This document shows, one piece after another, positions 22,752 to 35,600 of a DNA stretch of 64,000 bases. The notes beneath the pieces were generated by a model. That model ran no database searches, was not told the DNA's origin, and saw only the letters and a program-made list of their open reading frames with translations. Source of the DNA: Siniperca chuatsi (Eukaryota; Chordata; Actinopteri; Centrarchiformes; Sinipercidae); assembly GCF_020085105.1 (NCBI RefSeq), contig NC_058063.1:15547262-15611261 (forward strand), given 5' to 3'. A program made the position numbers and the translations under genes. The stretch's first letter is position 1. Every line of letters begins with the position of its first letter.

Positions 22752-23040
22752 CGTGAAGGCGGGCTTGGCGTTAGCTAGCTGAAATCTCAAGCTTCGGCTT
22801 CCGTTGGTGCTCGGTGCTAGGCCTCCAGTTGCGCATCAAAGAAATAAAATAAAGCCGTGTAAAAATGCCTTTTACAAGCCGAAAACTAACCCGATAGATA
22901 CATTTAACCTTCATGTTTAAACCAAGCAACGTTTTAACAAAGTTTCACGAAACTGTAACAGTGCTGAGATGCTCTACCTTGAAGCTTTTTCTTTTCCACC
23001 CGGGAGAGATGGACCACGGCAAGAAGGGGGAGGGGTGTCC
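22752..23040 (-). promoter_or_regulatory. Possible minus-strand first exon and promoter
   Basis: G+C content and CpG frequency rise here. On the minus strand the segment ends GCCTTCACG|GTAAGAATG, a near-ideal splice donor at 22751. No protein-coding frame was recognised, so this would be an untranslated exon or a long non-coding RNA start. Purely a prediction. Confidence 0.35.
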
Positions 23041-23299
23041 CGCTGGGTAAAACAAAAACCTGCCGCAAATGTCGTAAACTTTGTCTAAATTACAAAAATG
23101 TTGCTTCACATTAATATGTTACATATCCTTCCTTAACACGTCTTGTCACAATTTGTATGTATTTAGATTTTTTTTTGGTTATAAATGTGTGAGCACACCT
23201 GTATTACAGAGATACTTTGTGTCGACCCGTCAAGCATCATCTGTCAATCAGTAATTGATCATCCACATGTAAGGACAATATGCCTAAAAAAGACTAACT

Positions 23300-23690
23300 C
23301 ATCAGGCAGAATGGCCCCTTTCAGTAATAATCAATATTACTGATACATAAACGTTCAATAAGCATTTTCATGTTGTAGCTGGTGGACGTTGAGTTTATAT
23401 GCTGTTGAGCAGTGACGTTTACGCTGTAATAATATCATATTTATCATGTACTGATAATGTGTTTTGTTATTAAACATGTTAATTGACAAATCAGCTTGTA
23501 ACTATGCTGTCAGATAAATGCAGTGGACTAAAAAGTGCAATGTTTCCCTCTGAAATGTAGTAAAGTAAAAGTATAAAGTAACCCGTATAAAGTAAGAAAA
23601 AGTGGAAATACTCAGGTCAAGTACCTTCTAAATTATACTTAAGTACAGTACTTAAGTATTTGTTTTTAGTTACATTCCAGTACTGGCTAT
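23300..23690. mobile_element. Teleost AGTAAAAGTA-type MITE copy
   Basis: Contains AGAATGGCCCCTTTCAGTAA, TGTTGTAGCTGGTGGACGTT and ACTTAAGTACAGTACTTAAG, hallmarks of a widespread non-autonomous fish element; another part of the same family is at 63672-64000. Confidence 0.6.
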
Positions 23691-23974
23691 TTTGTTATAA
23701 AAGGGAGAGAAAGAAAAAAGTAAAAAAGAAAAACCCAAAAGTTATCTGTGTTTGAATTTAGTTTGGCCTCATGCAAGGGTTGCTGCAGGGTTTACATTAA
23801 AACAGTGGTTCCCAGCCTGGGTCTCAAAAGGGGGAGTCACACAATGATTAAAGGGATAAGAAAAAAAATATTTTGTTCCATAAAATAAAAACTTTTTAGC
23901 TAAAAGGTTGGGAACAATTGGTTTGAAAATGCATTGCAGAAAGCACGTTTCACTCGTCCTGTGCGCACAAAGCA

Positions 23975-23989
23975 CCACTAGATGGCGCC
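23975..23989 (+). promoter_or_regulatory. CTCF-binding motif, full consensus
   Basis: CCACTAGATGGCGCC satisfies every position of the vertebrate CTCF core CCASYAGRKGGCRSY. It lies just upstream of the predicted adissp first exon. Confidence 0.65.
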
Positions 23990-23999
23990 ATTAAACTAC

Positions 24000-24393
24000 A
24001 ATAAAGCACCGGCTGGCTGTAGCTGAACAGAGAGGCCAACTGCTCCAGTACAACCAGCGCTGATCTTCACTGCTCAGCGGGGTTAGAGGAGCGTTCAGGT
24101 GTCTCGGGTAACCAGCGTCTATTATATTTAACCATCAGGGGAAAACCGGGTAGTAAGCAGCGCACAAGGAGCCGCGACCAAAACCACGTGATCAAATGCG
24201 GAAATTGACCGATAGAGAAAGTGTAGCGGAGAAAAGAGGGGAGTGGAGGTTCCCGTGTCCGTTTGTGTTTTGAGCTGCTGGTGGTACTAGCTGGACTCCC
24301 AGTACCAGACAACACTTCACTGAGGGGACGACGACAGCCCCGGTCATCCGAACAGTTCGGTGTCCGAGTTTCATCTGTCGTGAATATAGTAAG
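24000..24393 (+). promoter_or_regulatory. adissp: Predicted adissp promoter and untranslated first exon
   Basis: A CpG-bearing, G+C-raised stretch ends ATATAGTAAG|GTAAGC at 24393/24394, a good splice donor. The first coding exon of adissp (29499) starts with an acceptor and 84 bases of 5' UTR, so an upstream untranslated exon is required; this is the best candidate. The transcription start cannot be placed. Confidence 0.5.
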
Positions 24394-25383
24394 GTAAGCT
24401 TGACGGAAAACAAAACAAAAGAACATTTACGTACGACAGTTTGTGCTAACGCGGCAACTTTTTAGGGAATTTACTAACACCTAGCAAGAACGGAGTCATC
24501 TGTCACGGCGGCTAGCTAACATGAAGGTTTATGTTGCTATGACACCACTTTGTAATGTTAATTTCAGTTACGTTAATTGTAATACGCAATCTTCTGTTTA
24601 TGTAACTTACATGTTTTTATTTCACTCTTGCTTTGGCAATGTAAACGTCTGTTTCCCATGTCAATAAAGCCCCATTGAATTGAATTGTGTCTGCTGTTCT
24701 ACATAGGTCATTTATGTGTGTAGCTATTCCTGCTTTGCATATTGTATACTGTAGGTATTGTTAGTGTCACGTTTAGTGTATATATAGCTCAGTCACAGTC
24801 TTGATATGTTATGTGTTGTTTTATTGATTCATAGGTGATTTTTAAGTAATTTCAACAAAAAAAAAATTACTACATGCACAATGAACAGCGAAAAAAAGTA
24901 GAATTACACTCCTTTTGGAGAGTTTAAATTAATGCAAATGAAAGACATTATGCTACTGAAGTTACTAATGATGCTACTGATAACGGCGAACGCACACTCA
25001 CACTGCCAGTTTAGTTTGTGTACCCTTACTGATACAACTGGGGAGGACAAAATATTAGAAACACATCTCAGTATAACAGGACACGATTCAACAGCACCAC
25101 AAACTACACAAATCACCATAAAACTGAATCAACGCCTTTCTAAATCCTTATCAACAAAAACTGAACATTATAACCTTCGTGCAGGTGTAAGCAGAGTGTC
25201 AAACATTGTAAACAGAAATACAACTAATGATATATGCCTAGTTTACAGTATGTGTTAGGTCATGTACATAGTATGGTACAGAGCAGGAATAAAGAAAGAA
25301 CAGTCCGTATAGAAAAATAGCTACAGTATACTGTAACTTATACAGGGTTAACAGTGTAGTGACGTAGTTTATAGTGAATTGGG

Positions 25384-25757
25384 GCTTCAACTAATGACTA
25401 TTCATTTACCTTTAGTCTGCTGATTATTTTCTCGATTAATTGTTCAGTCTATAAAACGCCAGGAAATAGTCAAAGTGGCCATCACAAGTTCTTAAAGCCC
25501 AAGCTGACCTATTCAAATTGCTTCTTTTGTCTGACCTCCAGTCTAAACGCAAAAGATATATATTTTACTTTATCATAAAAGATGACGAAAATAAGCAAAT
25601 ATTCCCATTAGAGAAGCTGGAGCCAGTGATTTTTTTTTTTGGGGTGCCATTTTTGCTAAAAAAAAAAAATGATTAAACCATTGATTGACTGACAATATTG
25701 TTGCAGATTAATTTTCAGTTGATTCACTAATCAATTAATCACCTTATTGTTTTGGAG
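25384..25757 (+). mobile_element. hAT-like MITE copy
   Basis: GGCTTCAACTAATGACTATT start, CTATAAAACGCCAGGAAATA core and AATCAATTAATCACC end correspond to the family seen at 12098 and 47875. Confidence 0.7.
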
Positions 25758-26682
25758 ATATCGGCTGTAGAGATGTCTGCCTTTTTTTAATATAATGGGA
25801 CTATATGGCACTTGGATTGTGGTGCTGAAAGCGCCAAAAAAATACATTTGAAGAACTCAACAGCGACGTCTCTTTCCAGAAATCACAAACCGGTTACTCA
25901 AGATGATCCACTGATTTTTTTGCAAGCAGTTTCATGTAGGAACTATCGGTAGAAAGAAAATCGTTCCTATCCCTTTAAGCTCTAGTAACAGAGAGTCCAC
26001 AGCTTATTGACTGGTTCAATAAAGAACAAAGGTTAAGCGCTATATGCAGAGTTAACATTGTAGTGAGATAATGTTAACTTTACAGACAATATTATGTTTC
26101 CAGTCACTCCCAGCGTGTGCCTGTTTCACACGGAGGAGCTCAAATCACTTTCCCAAAATAACAAGCATATATTCAAAGCAGGAGGTGGGTACCTGTTGCT
26201 GCTCTCTGTGGCATCTGCAATTTTAATTTATCAACTGTGGCACAGAGCTGAGGGAAAGCTGTCAGAAACAAAGCTTGGTTGGGCTTCAGGATATAGATAA
26301 GGTGGTCATGCATGTAAATTAAATTCAGTGCTCACACCCTTTGAAGGTTGCTGTTGAAGGAACCAGTCTGTACAATGCAGCGATTAACACAGTGTGAAAG
26401 TACAGATGTTACCAATGATGTTTATTAGGTAATTAACAACTCATATAAATATGTGTGTATCTCTAACCACACAAACCCTCACATTTCATCCTGTACATCA
26501 CACTGTTTGTATGTTCACACATTAAAATCAACAGCCCAGTAGCGCCACAGTACACCCTCTGGTACTTTTCCCAGTTTTATGATGGCTGATTCAAATGAAC
26601 TTCCACCATTCAACATTGTCTTCAACAACTCTGCTTTAGAGACCTCATCGCTGCAAGGATAACTTGAAGAAAATTATATATT

Positions 26683-27474
26683 TAAAGGATAATTTTGGTT
26701 TATTACAACTGAGGTTATATTTTTTGTAGGTCTGACCATCATTTCTATGGATTATGGTAACATTGTACTCACCAAAGTATTGCAGAGATCTGGGAACATC
26801 GTGACAGGGAGGGATCCCTACTCTGTGACTCTTCCTGAGGTTTCTTCCATTTTTTCCCCAATTAAAAGTTTTTTTTTGGGTTCCCTCAATCAAATCGAGG
26901 GTCAAAGGACAGACGGTGTCGCAAGCTGTACACATTGTAAAGCCCCTTGAGGCAAATTTGTGATTTGTGATATTGGGGTATATAAATATAATTGACTTGA
27001 CCTGACTTGACATCATAACAGCAAAGTCCGACGGGGCAAGAAGCACGAGCAGTCAGATGATTTGACAGGTTGTAAACAAGCCAACAGTGAAGCCAGATTA
27101 TGTGTGTATGTTTGTAATAAGCCCTCATTGTACAGGAAAACTAAGTACAGGTATGGTAGGTCTAAGTTGAACAAGGAAGTTGTTGTGATGGAAGTTTAAA
27201 ACGGACAGTTTGGGCAATAACTTTACCTTTCGCCTTTGTTTTCTCTTCCCAATAAGTTGGCTAACCTGGGGGTTTGTTTAAAGCCTGACTGATTGTCTGA
27301 CTGCTCGTGTATCTTGCCCTGTTGGATTCCTTTTTAATGATGTTGCCGTATTCACAATTCTCAGCAATAAACTTTGGGGCTATAGTCTAAGTATTACTGA
27401 AAGCAAGTATGGCCATGACCATAAAAACAAGACCCAATGTGTAATAAAAAGGAATTATCCTTTAGCAAGCTGTA
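26683..27474. mobile_element. Candidate non-autonomous element with imperfect inverted ends
   Basis: Left end AAAGGATAATTTTGGTTTAT is mirrored by ATAAAAAGGAATTATCCTTT at 27445-27464. A LINE-like tail (GTGATATTGGGGTATATAAA) and short TTGACTTGACC repeats lie inside at 26968-27012. Confidence 0.45.
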
Positions 27475-29498
27475 TACAGTGGTAGTGGTCAAAGAAGATA
27501 CTATAGCATTAATTAATGAATTTGATGTGACAACAATCACCTAAAGCATTTATGTAAACACCTGTAAGCTTGTGAAACTTTTGCAAAGCTGTTTTGCTTC
27601 CATCCAATCAGACCGTGTACATTTGAATCTCATCAGTGGTTTTCTAATCATAGCGACCCATTTCGGCGCCCAAAACAGCACTGATATTTTGTACTGTTAA
27701 AAGTGGATCATCCTCTGAATCCAAACTATTCTCAGTGGATGTGACATTGTAAGTTTTCTGTTCCATCATGTGACACCATTCCCTCCTGTGTTGCAGCAAG
27801 AAAAGCCTTGCTACATTAAAAGAAGGAAGTGCAAATCACAAGTGATTCTTGGGGTCCCTGGTCTCACAGATGTGAGTGGTTCCTGTTAGAAAATGTGTAA
27901 AAGGAACAATTAAACGGAAATACCACTCACTAAAAAGAATTGCAGAATTCTAAGAACAAGGTCGGACTTTGCACAGTTGGCATTTTTGAACAAGAACATT
28001 TCCAAGGCTGTTTTTAGACCAGAGTGGAATAAGATGCCTTTATCAAGTCTGGGCACAAAACAAATGTATATAACTGCATACATGAGCCTCATCTGTCAAA
28101 CTATCTGTGCTGAGATATTAGCTTGACAAAGGGTGAGAGAAAGCATATTTAATCTCCTTGCAGCTGGTTGCTGGCTGCTTTGGTTCTGAATTGAAAACAA
28201 GGGTCAAAAGTCACCTCAGTGCAGATAGTGTATATTTACAGTCACCAAGCAGCAAACAGCACAGCTGTGTAGGGAGGCCAGTGCAAAAGTTTAGACGCTA
28301 GATGTTTGCTTGTTGAGAAAACTCAGACAGTTTTTATCTCAAAGGGAAAAAATCTTCCAAGTCCTCTCTTGAAATACAAAGTCAATAAATCTTGACCGTG
28401 ATGTGTGTGTGTGTGTGTGAGAATCTTTATTCTCTCTAGTAGGGCTAACAAAACAAATACGTAGAAGCAATGAAAAAACAAAAAACAGGATTGGTGTAGC
28501 AGTGTTTTTTAAACTTGGCACTTCCGTGCATGCCAAGTTGGGTATGTTGGTGTTAAATGGTTAGTGCCATCCATGCTGCCTGATTGGTTAAAGATGCCCT
28601 TCAAGCTGATTTTCACAAAGCATCAATAGGCATGCTTTTGTACTAATAATAGCATTAGTTGCTGCCCCAACTCTTGAGGTAACCGTGTAAGGATTTAGCA
28701 AATTTTCTTGTTTTTCACTTGCGTCATTACTGCAAATACTACTGCTACGATTTGTAGTATTGCACCAACTACAGTTGCCACTTCTGATAACATTGGTGGA
28801 GCTTGTGTAATGATGTAATGAGTTTTTTGTGGTCATGTAAAGCTTTCACCTGGTTTTTGATATTATGTAAAGTCACAGCTTGGGAGAAACTTGTCAGACT
28901 GAACACGTGTCGGTTTTTGTTGTATAACAGCAGTAGTGCCTGAAAATATGGCTGCTCTCTTGAGTATTATTGCGGCAGTACATTAAATAGACCTGCCAAC
29001 TATCCCTGTCACTTATGTGCTACCATTACATTGTTATTATGCACAATACTGTGTATTTTCTTTATTTCCCTATTTACATCAAGCACCTCCCAGAGATGTG
29101 ATGAACATTTTCCATCTGTGCGAAGCCCACGAACAGCAGCTTCAGCCCCAAGCTAATCCTCTTAGACTGTTTTGTTGTTTTTCTTTAATTGAAATATCTC
29201 TCGGGAGTCTCTGGTACTCCTGGCTTGTCTAGTACAGCACAGCTGTGCTCTCAGCTAAAATACAGGCTAACCTGGGGTCATGGATTTAGAAAGAAAAACA
29301 CCCTTACTGTGGCACACCGTTATTTCCCCATTTTTATTTCTCTCTCATGTACAACCTTTAACTTCCTCCTTATCTTCCAGTGCTCCTCTGTTTATCTAAT
29401 CATTGCCAAATGTTTTCTGTCTCTTTCTCTCTCCGGCTCTCTATATATTGCTAAATGCTTCTTTCTCATTGTCTCCTCTATCCTAACTTGTTTTGCAG

Positions 29499-29601
29499 GG
29501 TCATTCTGAGGTCAGACTGTTGAGATGACAAGGCTGTGACAGTTGTTTCCAAGTGTGTCTGTGCTGGACCAATTCCTGTGACATGGCTGCTGCTAAGAAG
29601 A
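29499..29601 (+). CDS. adissp: adissp first coding exon, only six codons plus one base
   Basis: Acceptor TTTTGCAG ends at 29498; 29499-29582 is 5' UTR. ATG at 29583 gives MAAAKK and one base, then donor GTGAGT at 29602. Joined to the next exon it reads MAAAKKSCAKAGGVRFSEE, aligning with human MAAANKGNKPRVRSIRFA. No upstream in-frame ATG competes within the exon. Confidence 0.9.
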
Positions 29602-32600
29602 GTGAGTTTTTACCATTCTATTTGTTGCCTGTTGTAATTACTGTGACCAACCTTTCATATTTAATGGTACTTCTCCTAAGTCGTTCAGTAGTACTAAGTC
29701 CAGTAGTGATTTTCTACAGTTTTGGGAAGCTGTGGAAACCATTATATCGCTTTGAGGCAGACAAGACAAGCAGTAGTTAATATTTATGATGTAGGCAGCC
29801 CAGGCTAACCCACTGTCTCAGGAACAAGTCTTATGATTAAATCAATCTTGTGGCAACAGGCTGCAAAAGTAATTGCATACATTTATTTTAGGGGAAGTGA
29901 GAGAAGTATAGAGAAAGTCCTAACCAGAGAAAAGAAAAGAAAAAGAAAACTAGTCTACTTGTTCCTAAGTCCAGATTTCCCATATGTCTTATTCAGTGTC
30001 TGTCTTCTCCATTTAATTGTTCCATCTCTGCTGTTTGACATTTGATTTTAAAGTTGAAATCAGAATTTATTTTGATAATGATTTACATAAATAAAAATAA
30101 AGTTTGCAGGTGCTTATAGTATAGGAACTCACATCTAACTCAAATCAACATTGTAGTGCGCTGGATGGATTACTTCCTGTACATATAAGCCCTTTTACTC
30201 AGCCATGAAGTGATCATAATGTTTGAAGCTGTATCCTATAATCTGCTGTAGGTGAATTAAATGTCCTTAATCTTACTCCTGCATTTAAACTTTCTTAGAA
30301 GGGCTTGGGTGTTGCAATAAAATCTGGTGAAGAAAAAAAAATCAGGACTACAGATTCTTTCACCAGTGAAACATCCAGGAGGCATCCCAGGAAGGTTAAT
30401 CAATTAAATTTAAATTCACAATTGATTTGTCCTTTCTGTTGGGTTTCTTGGGAAAAGGGTGTGTTGATACTGGCAAGTCAATGTCAGCAGCTTTACGACT
30501 GATTTTTGTGAAGGCAGGCTAATTTATTTCCTCAAAAGCAAGAAGGGCTCAATAAAAACGCTGAAAATGAACAAGACCTGTAGAGAGCTGTAAATGACTC
30601 ATCACGTTTTTATTACTACCCTGAATATGCTTCATCTCCTCCCCAGTGGAGTATGGGTACCTCTTGTCTTCAAGGACCACTTGGCAGACTTATGTTCTTT
30701 TCGAAAAGGTCACTGAATGAAATGAAATGCAAAGGGAGCCTCTCTATTGACTTTCTGTTGATGGCATTTTACAAAATGTATTTTTCATGTGTCTGGGATG
30801 GACTGAAGTGTCACGGGAAAAGTGTTTGTTGCCTTTTTTATAGGGAGAGGTAGAACTGTGTTGCCACCTTTTGGGAGAATAAAATTATTTTAGAAATAAG
30901 CTCTGAAGCTTTTATTGTGTAGTCTTTGGCCTTGTTTCCTTTGAACAATTTTACAATAGGCAAGTACCTCTGAATAACCATGACAGTCTGTCAATCAACC
31001 TTACGTGGAAAAATGTGAACACAAATATTTTCTTAGCTTTTTGAAACCCTCTCCTAAGCGGATAAGTTGAAAAGCTCATCATTACTTTGAGTGTGAACCG
31101 GAAAAACAGCATTTCACTGCTAAGGTTGTCAGCTCTCAGACAGCAGATGAAACCAACACTATCTCCTTAAACTTTCTTTGTAATCACGCATTTTTTATGT
31201 TAATATAGTCGGCCATACTGCATGGGTGTGGCCATTGACATACATTTGTGAAGCAGCAGTGGAAATGAGAAGAGATGCAAAAGGAGAAGGGTAGACAGTG
31301 TGGGATTTGTGCAGTCTAACTGTAAGGCTGGCAAGCAGTGTACCTAAAACATAATTGAATTTTACAAATGCAAGAGTCCCAGGTGTGTTTGTTAACTAAT
31401 GTCTTCACCAGCCGGAGAAGCTTGCGATTTACAGTGTGAGGTGAGATGACTCAAGTTTATCAAAACAGGAATGACATCTAGAAAACATGCTGGCCATACT
31501 GGTTTTTACATATAAGAATCACATGACACGGCTGATCAGTTGTAGGCAATGGCCTATTAGTGAGTGAACAAGTTCAGCTGTCTAGCCTGCAAATGCTGCA
31601 TTGATCAAAGCCAGATGTGCTTCTTTTTGGTCCTAAATTCTGCTGTTTTTATTTGGAGCATACTGACACTTTGGTAAAAGAGAGAGAGTTCAAAGAAGAA
31701 GGCTTATAGGCTAACAGAGCACTATAATATTCAGCTGAGAGAAGCAGATATACAGACAGATTAGTGGAGGGACAGAAGTAGATAGAGATTAATCTGAAAT
31801 AAGCCAGTTCAGTGGGACGTAGACGTGTGCATATTAATTTGTGTGTGCACATGCATCTGTGTGGTTATGGGTCTGCCACTACTGAGAGGGTAAGTGTGGG
31901 TGTGTGTTGCTGCTCTGGCTTTGTCTGAGATTATTGGACCCATCGGAAAGGCCACAGATCTCAGTATTGTGATAATGAGCCTGACACAGAGGCTTGGACC
32001 ACAGCTCTACTACTGCTTTGACACTGTTACATCAAATACAAATATAAATTAAAAAGACAAAAGTCAGAGCAAAGAGTAAATATTAAAATAATGCAGTAAA
32101 ATGGGCCGGTGACAGATATGTTTTTCCTGCAAACAAAGTAGCCGCCAGCTGCCACACAAATTAATGACCATAGTGATGACAATGGAGAGGAGACCTGAAA
32201 TGGTGAAAGGCCCAAACTGAGGCAGATTATATTGCACACATTGCACAGTTAAATTACTTGTTGGCCTTTTATGGAATTAGTAGCATTTTCAGGTGCCAAA
32301 TGGTTGATCACTCAAACATTATGCAATAGTACATTAACATTGCAAAGTTATGAATGGTCCATCTTGTGTTGCATTTTATAACTTATGAAGAAATAATCAT
32401 ATTTGTTGCTCTTGACTTGAGGCTGTGAATAGAGCTTTTGGTGAGGCAAGTAATTAATGAGGCTGTGCCAAGAGGATTCCTGAGGACAGGACAGACAGAG
32501 ATGAGTAGAGCTGTAGTACTCACTGCAGTATGCAACTGATGAATGACAAACTAGAACAATGCTGCTCCTTATGTTCCTAGAGTTGTGAGGTGGGAGGAGT

Positions 32601-35600
32601 TATTTTGGATGTACATGGTTCTGGAAGTAAAAGTTCCATTCATTTTCTGAAGACAATGTAAGGTGATTGACAGTTGTAGCACTTCTAAGGCTTAGATGGG
32701 CATCGAACTCTTCGGGTTTAATCATCAACACAAAACATGAGCATCTTAGAATGTTTCTTTGATAAAAAGTCAACGGTACAAGCCTGTGTACGTACAAGAG
32801 ACATTAACAACGACTCAAGACGCATTTTGGTAAGAAACATCCGATCACTGAGAGTACAACTCAATTAAATGCATCGGAGCAATTATACACTGTAGAATTG
32901 GCCTATTCACTATTAACTAAAATGCATTTGAAACTTTCAAACATTGAGGTTTGATCAACTTTAAACATCCGATCACTGAGAGTACAACTCAGTTGTTTGT
33001 GCCAATAACAATGATTTCAAACAATTTTTCAAAAACAAATAACATAATTTGCAGCTTCAGTGAATTGTCTTTTTCATTCTGGTTCAATTTTAGATGCATT
33101 TTGGCAATTGTGAGGCCAAGCCTTTTGAATTTGCTATCGCTCTGATTCGTGCCTCGGTCTGACAGAAAAAACATGATTTCTCATGAACAAAGGTGAAGTG
33201 ATTAAAACTGATGGCCAAAACATATTAACCTAGTAACCATAACCTAGTATTGTGATGTTATCCAGGAAATTCCTGCGTTTCTGTGTTGAGGAACATTGAG
33301 CACATCAGTAACTTTGAAAGGGGAGAGGACAATAAGGAAAAATGCATCAACAACCAGCTGTTCCTTCTTTGCAACAATAATAACAAAAAAGACACAGTAA
33401 GCTGTTAAAGGGAATAGCCATGTTAACAAATAAAAAGGACATAGAAGGTGGCTGAGAAAGCGGAACTGCCAAAATAACCTTTAAGGAATCCTTGTAATAA
33501 TTATTAGTTGTAATAGTTATAGTATAATTACATAGATAACATTAAAATTAAGTGATGTATCCGCAGTGTAAGAACATTACAGTTCAATTTATGCAGTGTA
33601 AAATGCCATAAGCTTAAGCTAATAATGGTGACTAGCAAAAAACAGTTGTTTTGTCTATGAACTTTGACAGTTATATCCTAGAGGGAAAACTACTTGTGTC
33701 TCTGCTATATGTTCGGGGCAGACTATGTAGCAAATCTGGGCTGGATTCTCGCATGATCTATTACTGTATCGTGATATATACCATTACAGTGATATAAAAT
33801 TACATATACTGTGATAGAAGATTTTGGCCATATCGCCCACCCCTAGTACAGACATATTGTTTTTTAATTAATTTCAGAAAATTGAGAAATGCTTTATCAT
33901 TATAGGTGTTAGAATTGGATTATTATATTACAGAATTGGCAGAAGTCAGCAGACCAGCTAGACCCACCAGCATCATGGTGGGTCTGCATAATAAGGTTAA
34001 TTGTGTGCGGTTCTACAGTATGTTTTGAGGCATGTTTGATTGCAATGCTGATGTTTTCTAAATACACACATAACGTCACTGCCAACTGTCACTTTCTGAG
34101 GCATTTCTCCTTTTTAAGGAAACACAATAAATTAGCAGAGCTGAATAGGGAGTCTTACAGTCATGCCCCTGATGGTTTTGCCTTAATAATTGGCACATTT
34201 CTTGAATGGATAATTCCTCACTTTGAGAAAGTTGAGTTAAACTCATTGCAAATGAAAGCCCCCTCTCTTTATACGTTCCATAACTCCTAAGGGTATAACG
34301 TACGTACAGTATGGCTTAAAGCCCACCATTATTAAGCTTAGTCTGTGACTGTAATTACAGTCATGGAGCCCTGTTGTATGAATTTCTAGGCTTCATGCAA
34401 AAAGCCTCTTATAGCAGGAGTAGTGACCTTAAATAACAGGTCCCATCATGTGATTTGATGATGAACTTACAGCTTAAGTCTTGGTCTCTTGATTCAGTTA
34501 TCAGAAGAGTCTTTCTTCTCTAGGTAGAAAAATACACTCTTGCATACTCTTAGCAAATACTTTCATGGTGAATGCATGCCTGGAGATGTTTTTGTTGGTG
34601 ATAAATGTTGCCGTAGCCACTGTCTCACAGCTGGCCTCAAAGCAAAACCAGAAAGAGATTACAAAAACACAACAGGCGATATGTTAAAGAGTACAAAATA
34701 GACAGGTTTAATAATGAAGTTCATCTTTATCATCTTTTCCTTTATTAAGTGTCTTTTGGCAACCAAATTCTTCACCCAGCTGAAATCATAACATTTTGTG
34801 GTCCGTGAATCAGAAGCTTGGAGCTGCTACAGTATTTATTTTTGTGGATACTGCTTTTATTTTTATTGTGTCATTAATGATAAATGGTGCTGCATGTCCG
34901 ATGTGAGGTTCACTGAAGGCAATGGACTTCAGAAAATAGTTAGGTGATGTAGGAAACAGAGTGCAGAAGATAACACCAGTGGTACCTCTGACTGAGACAA
35001 GTCCATACCCGTGTGAAATGCACCAAGTGCACCTAATGAAAGGGTGCTCAGTCAAAAGTGAGTAGTTCAGTGCTTTTAAATCTGATGTTTCTGAAGTGTA
35101 GTATAAGAGCTGTAGTGCAGCTTTTGTAAGTAGAGCAATGTATCAAACATACTTAACTTTAGTGGCACCAAACTGTGGCAGGCAAGATACATCGCTGAGC
35201 TGTAGGAATGATTTTACAGCATGCAAGATAACAATGATTCATCCTGTATAACTAAAATAATATATAAATTGTAGCTGATAGAAATACCATGTCATAGCAA
35301 TGTAATATATTTACATTTTAGAGCTGCAAATAACGATCATTTTCATTATCAATTAATCTTTTGATTATTTCTTTGATAAGTCAATTAATCCTTCAGCCTA
35401 TAAAATGTCAGAAAATAGTGAAAAATGCAGATTATGAGTTCCCAGAACCTGAGATGACATCCTTAGATTGCTTGTTTTGTTTAACCAATAGTTGAAAAAC
35501 CCAAAGATATACATTTTACAATGATATAAAACAGAGAAAAGCATTTTGAGAAACTGAAACTAGAGCATGTTTGGCAAATTTGCTTTGAATGAGCAAATTA

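Larger units (their letters stand above)
24394..29498 (+). other. Presumed adissp intron 1, repeat fragments only
   Basis: No exon recognised. Holds a hAT-like MITE (25384-25757), a possible composite element (26683-27474) and a short TG run at 28402-28419. Confidence 0.45.
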
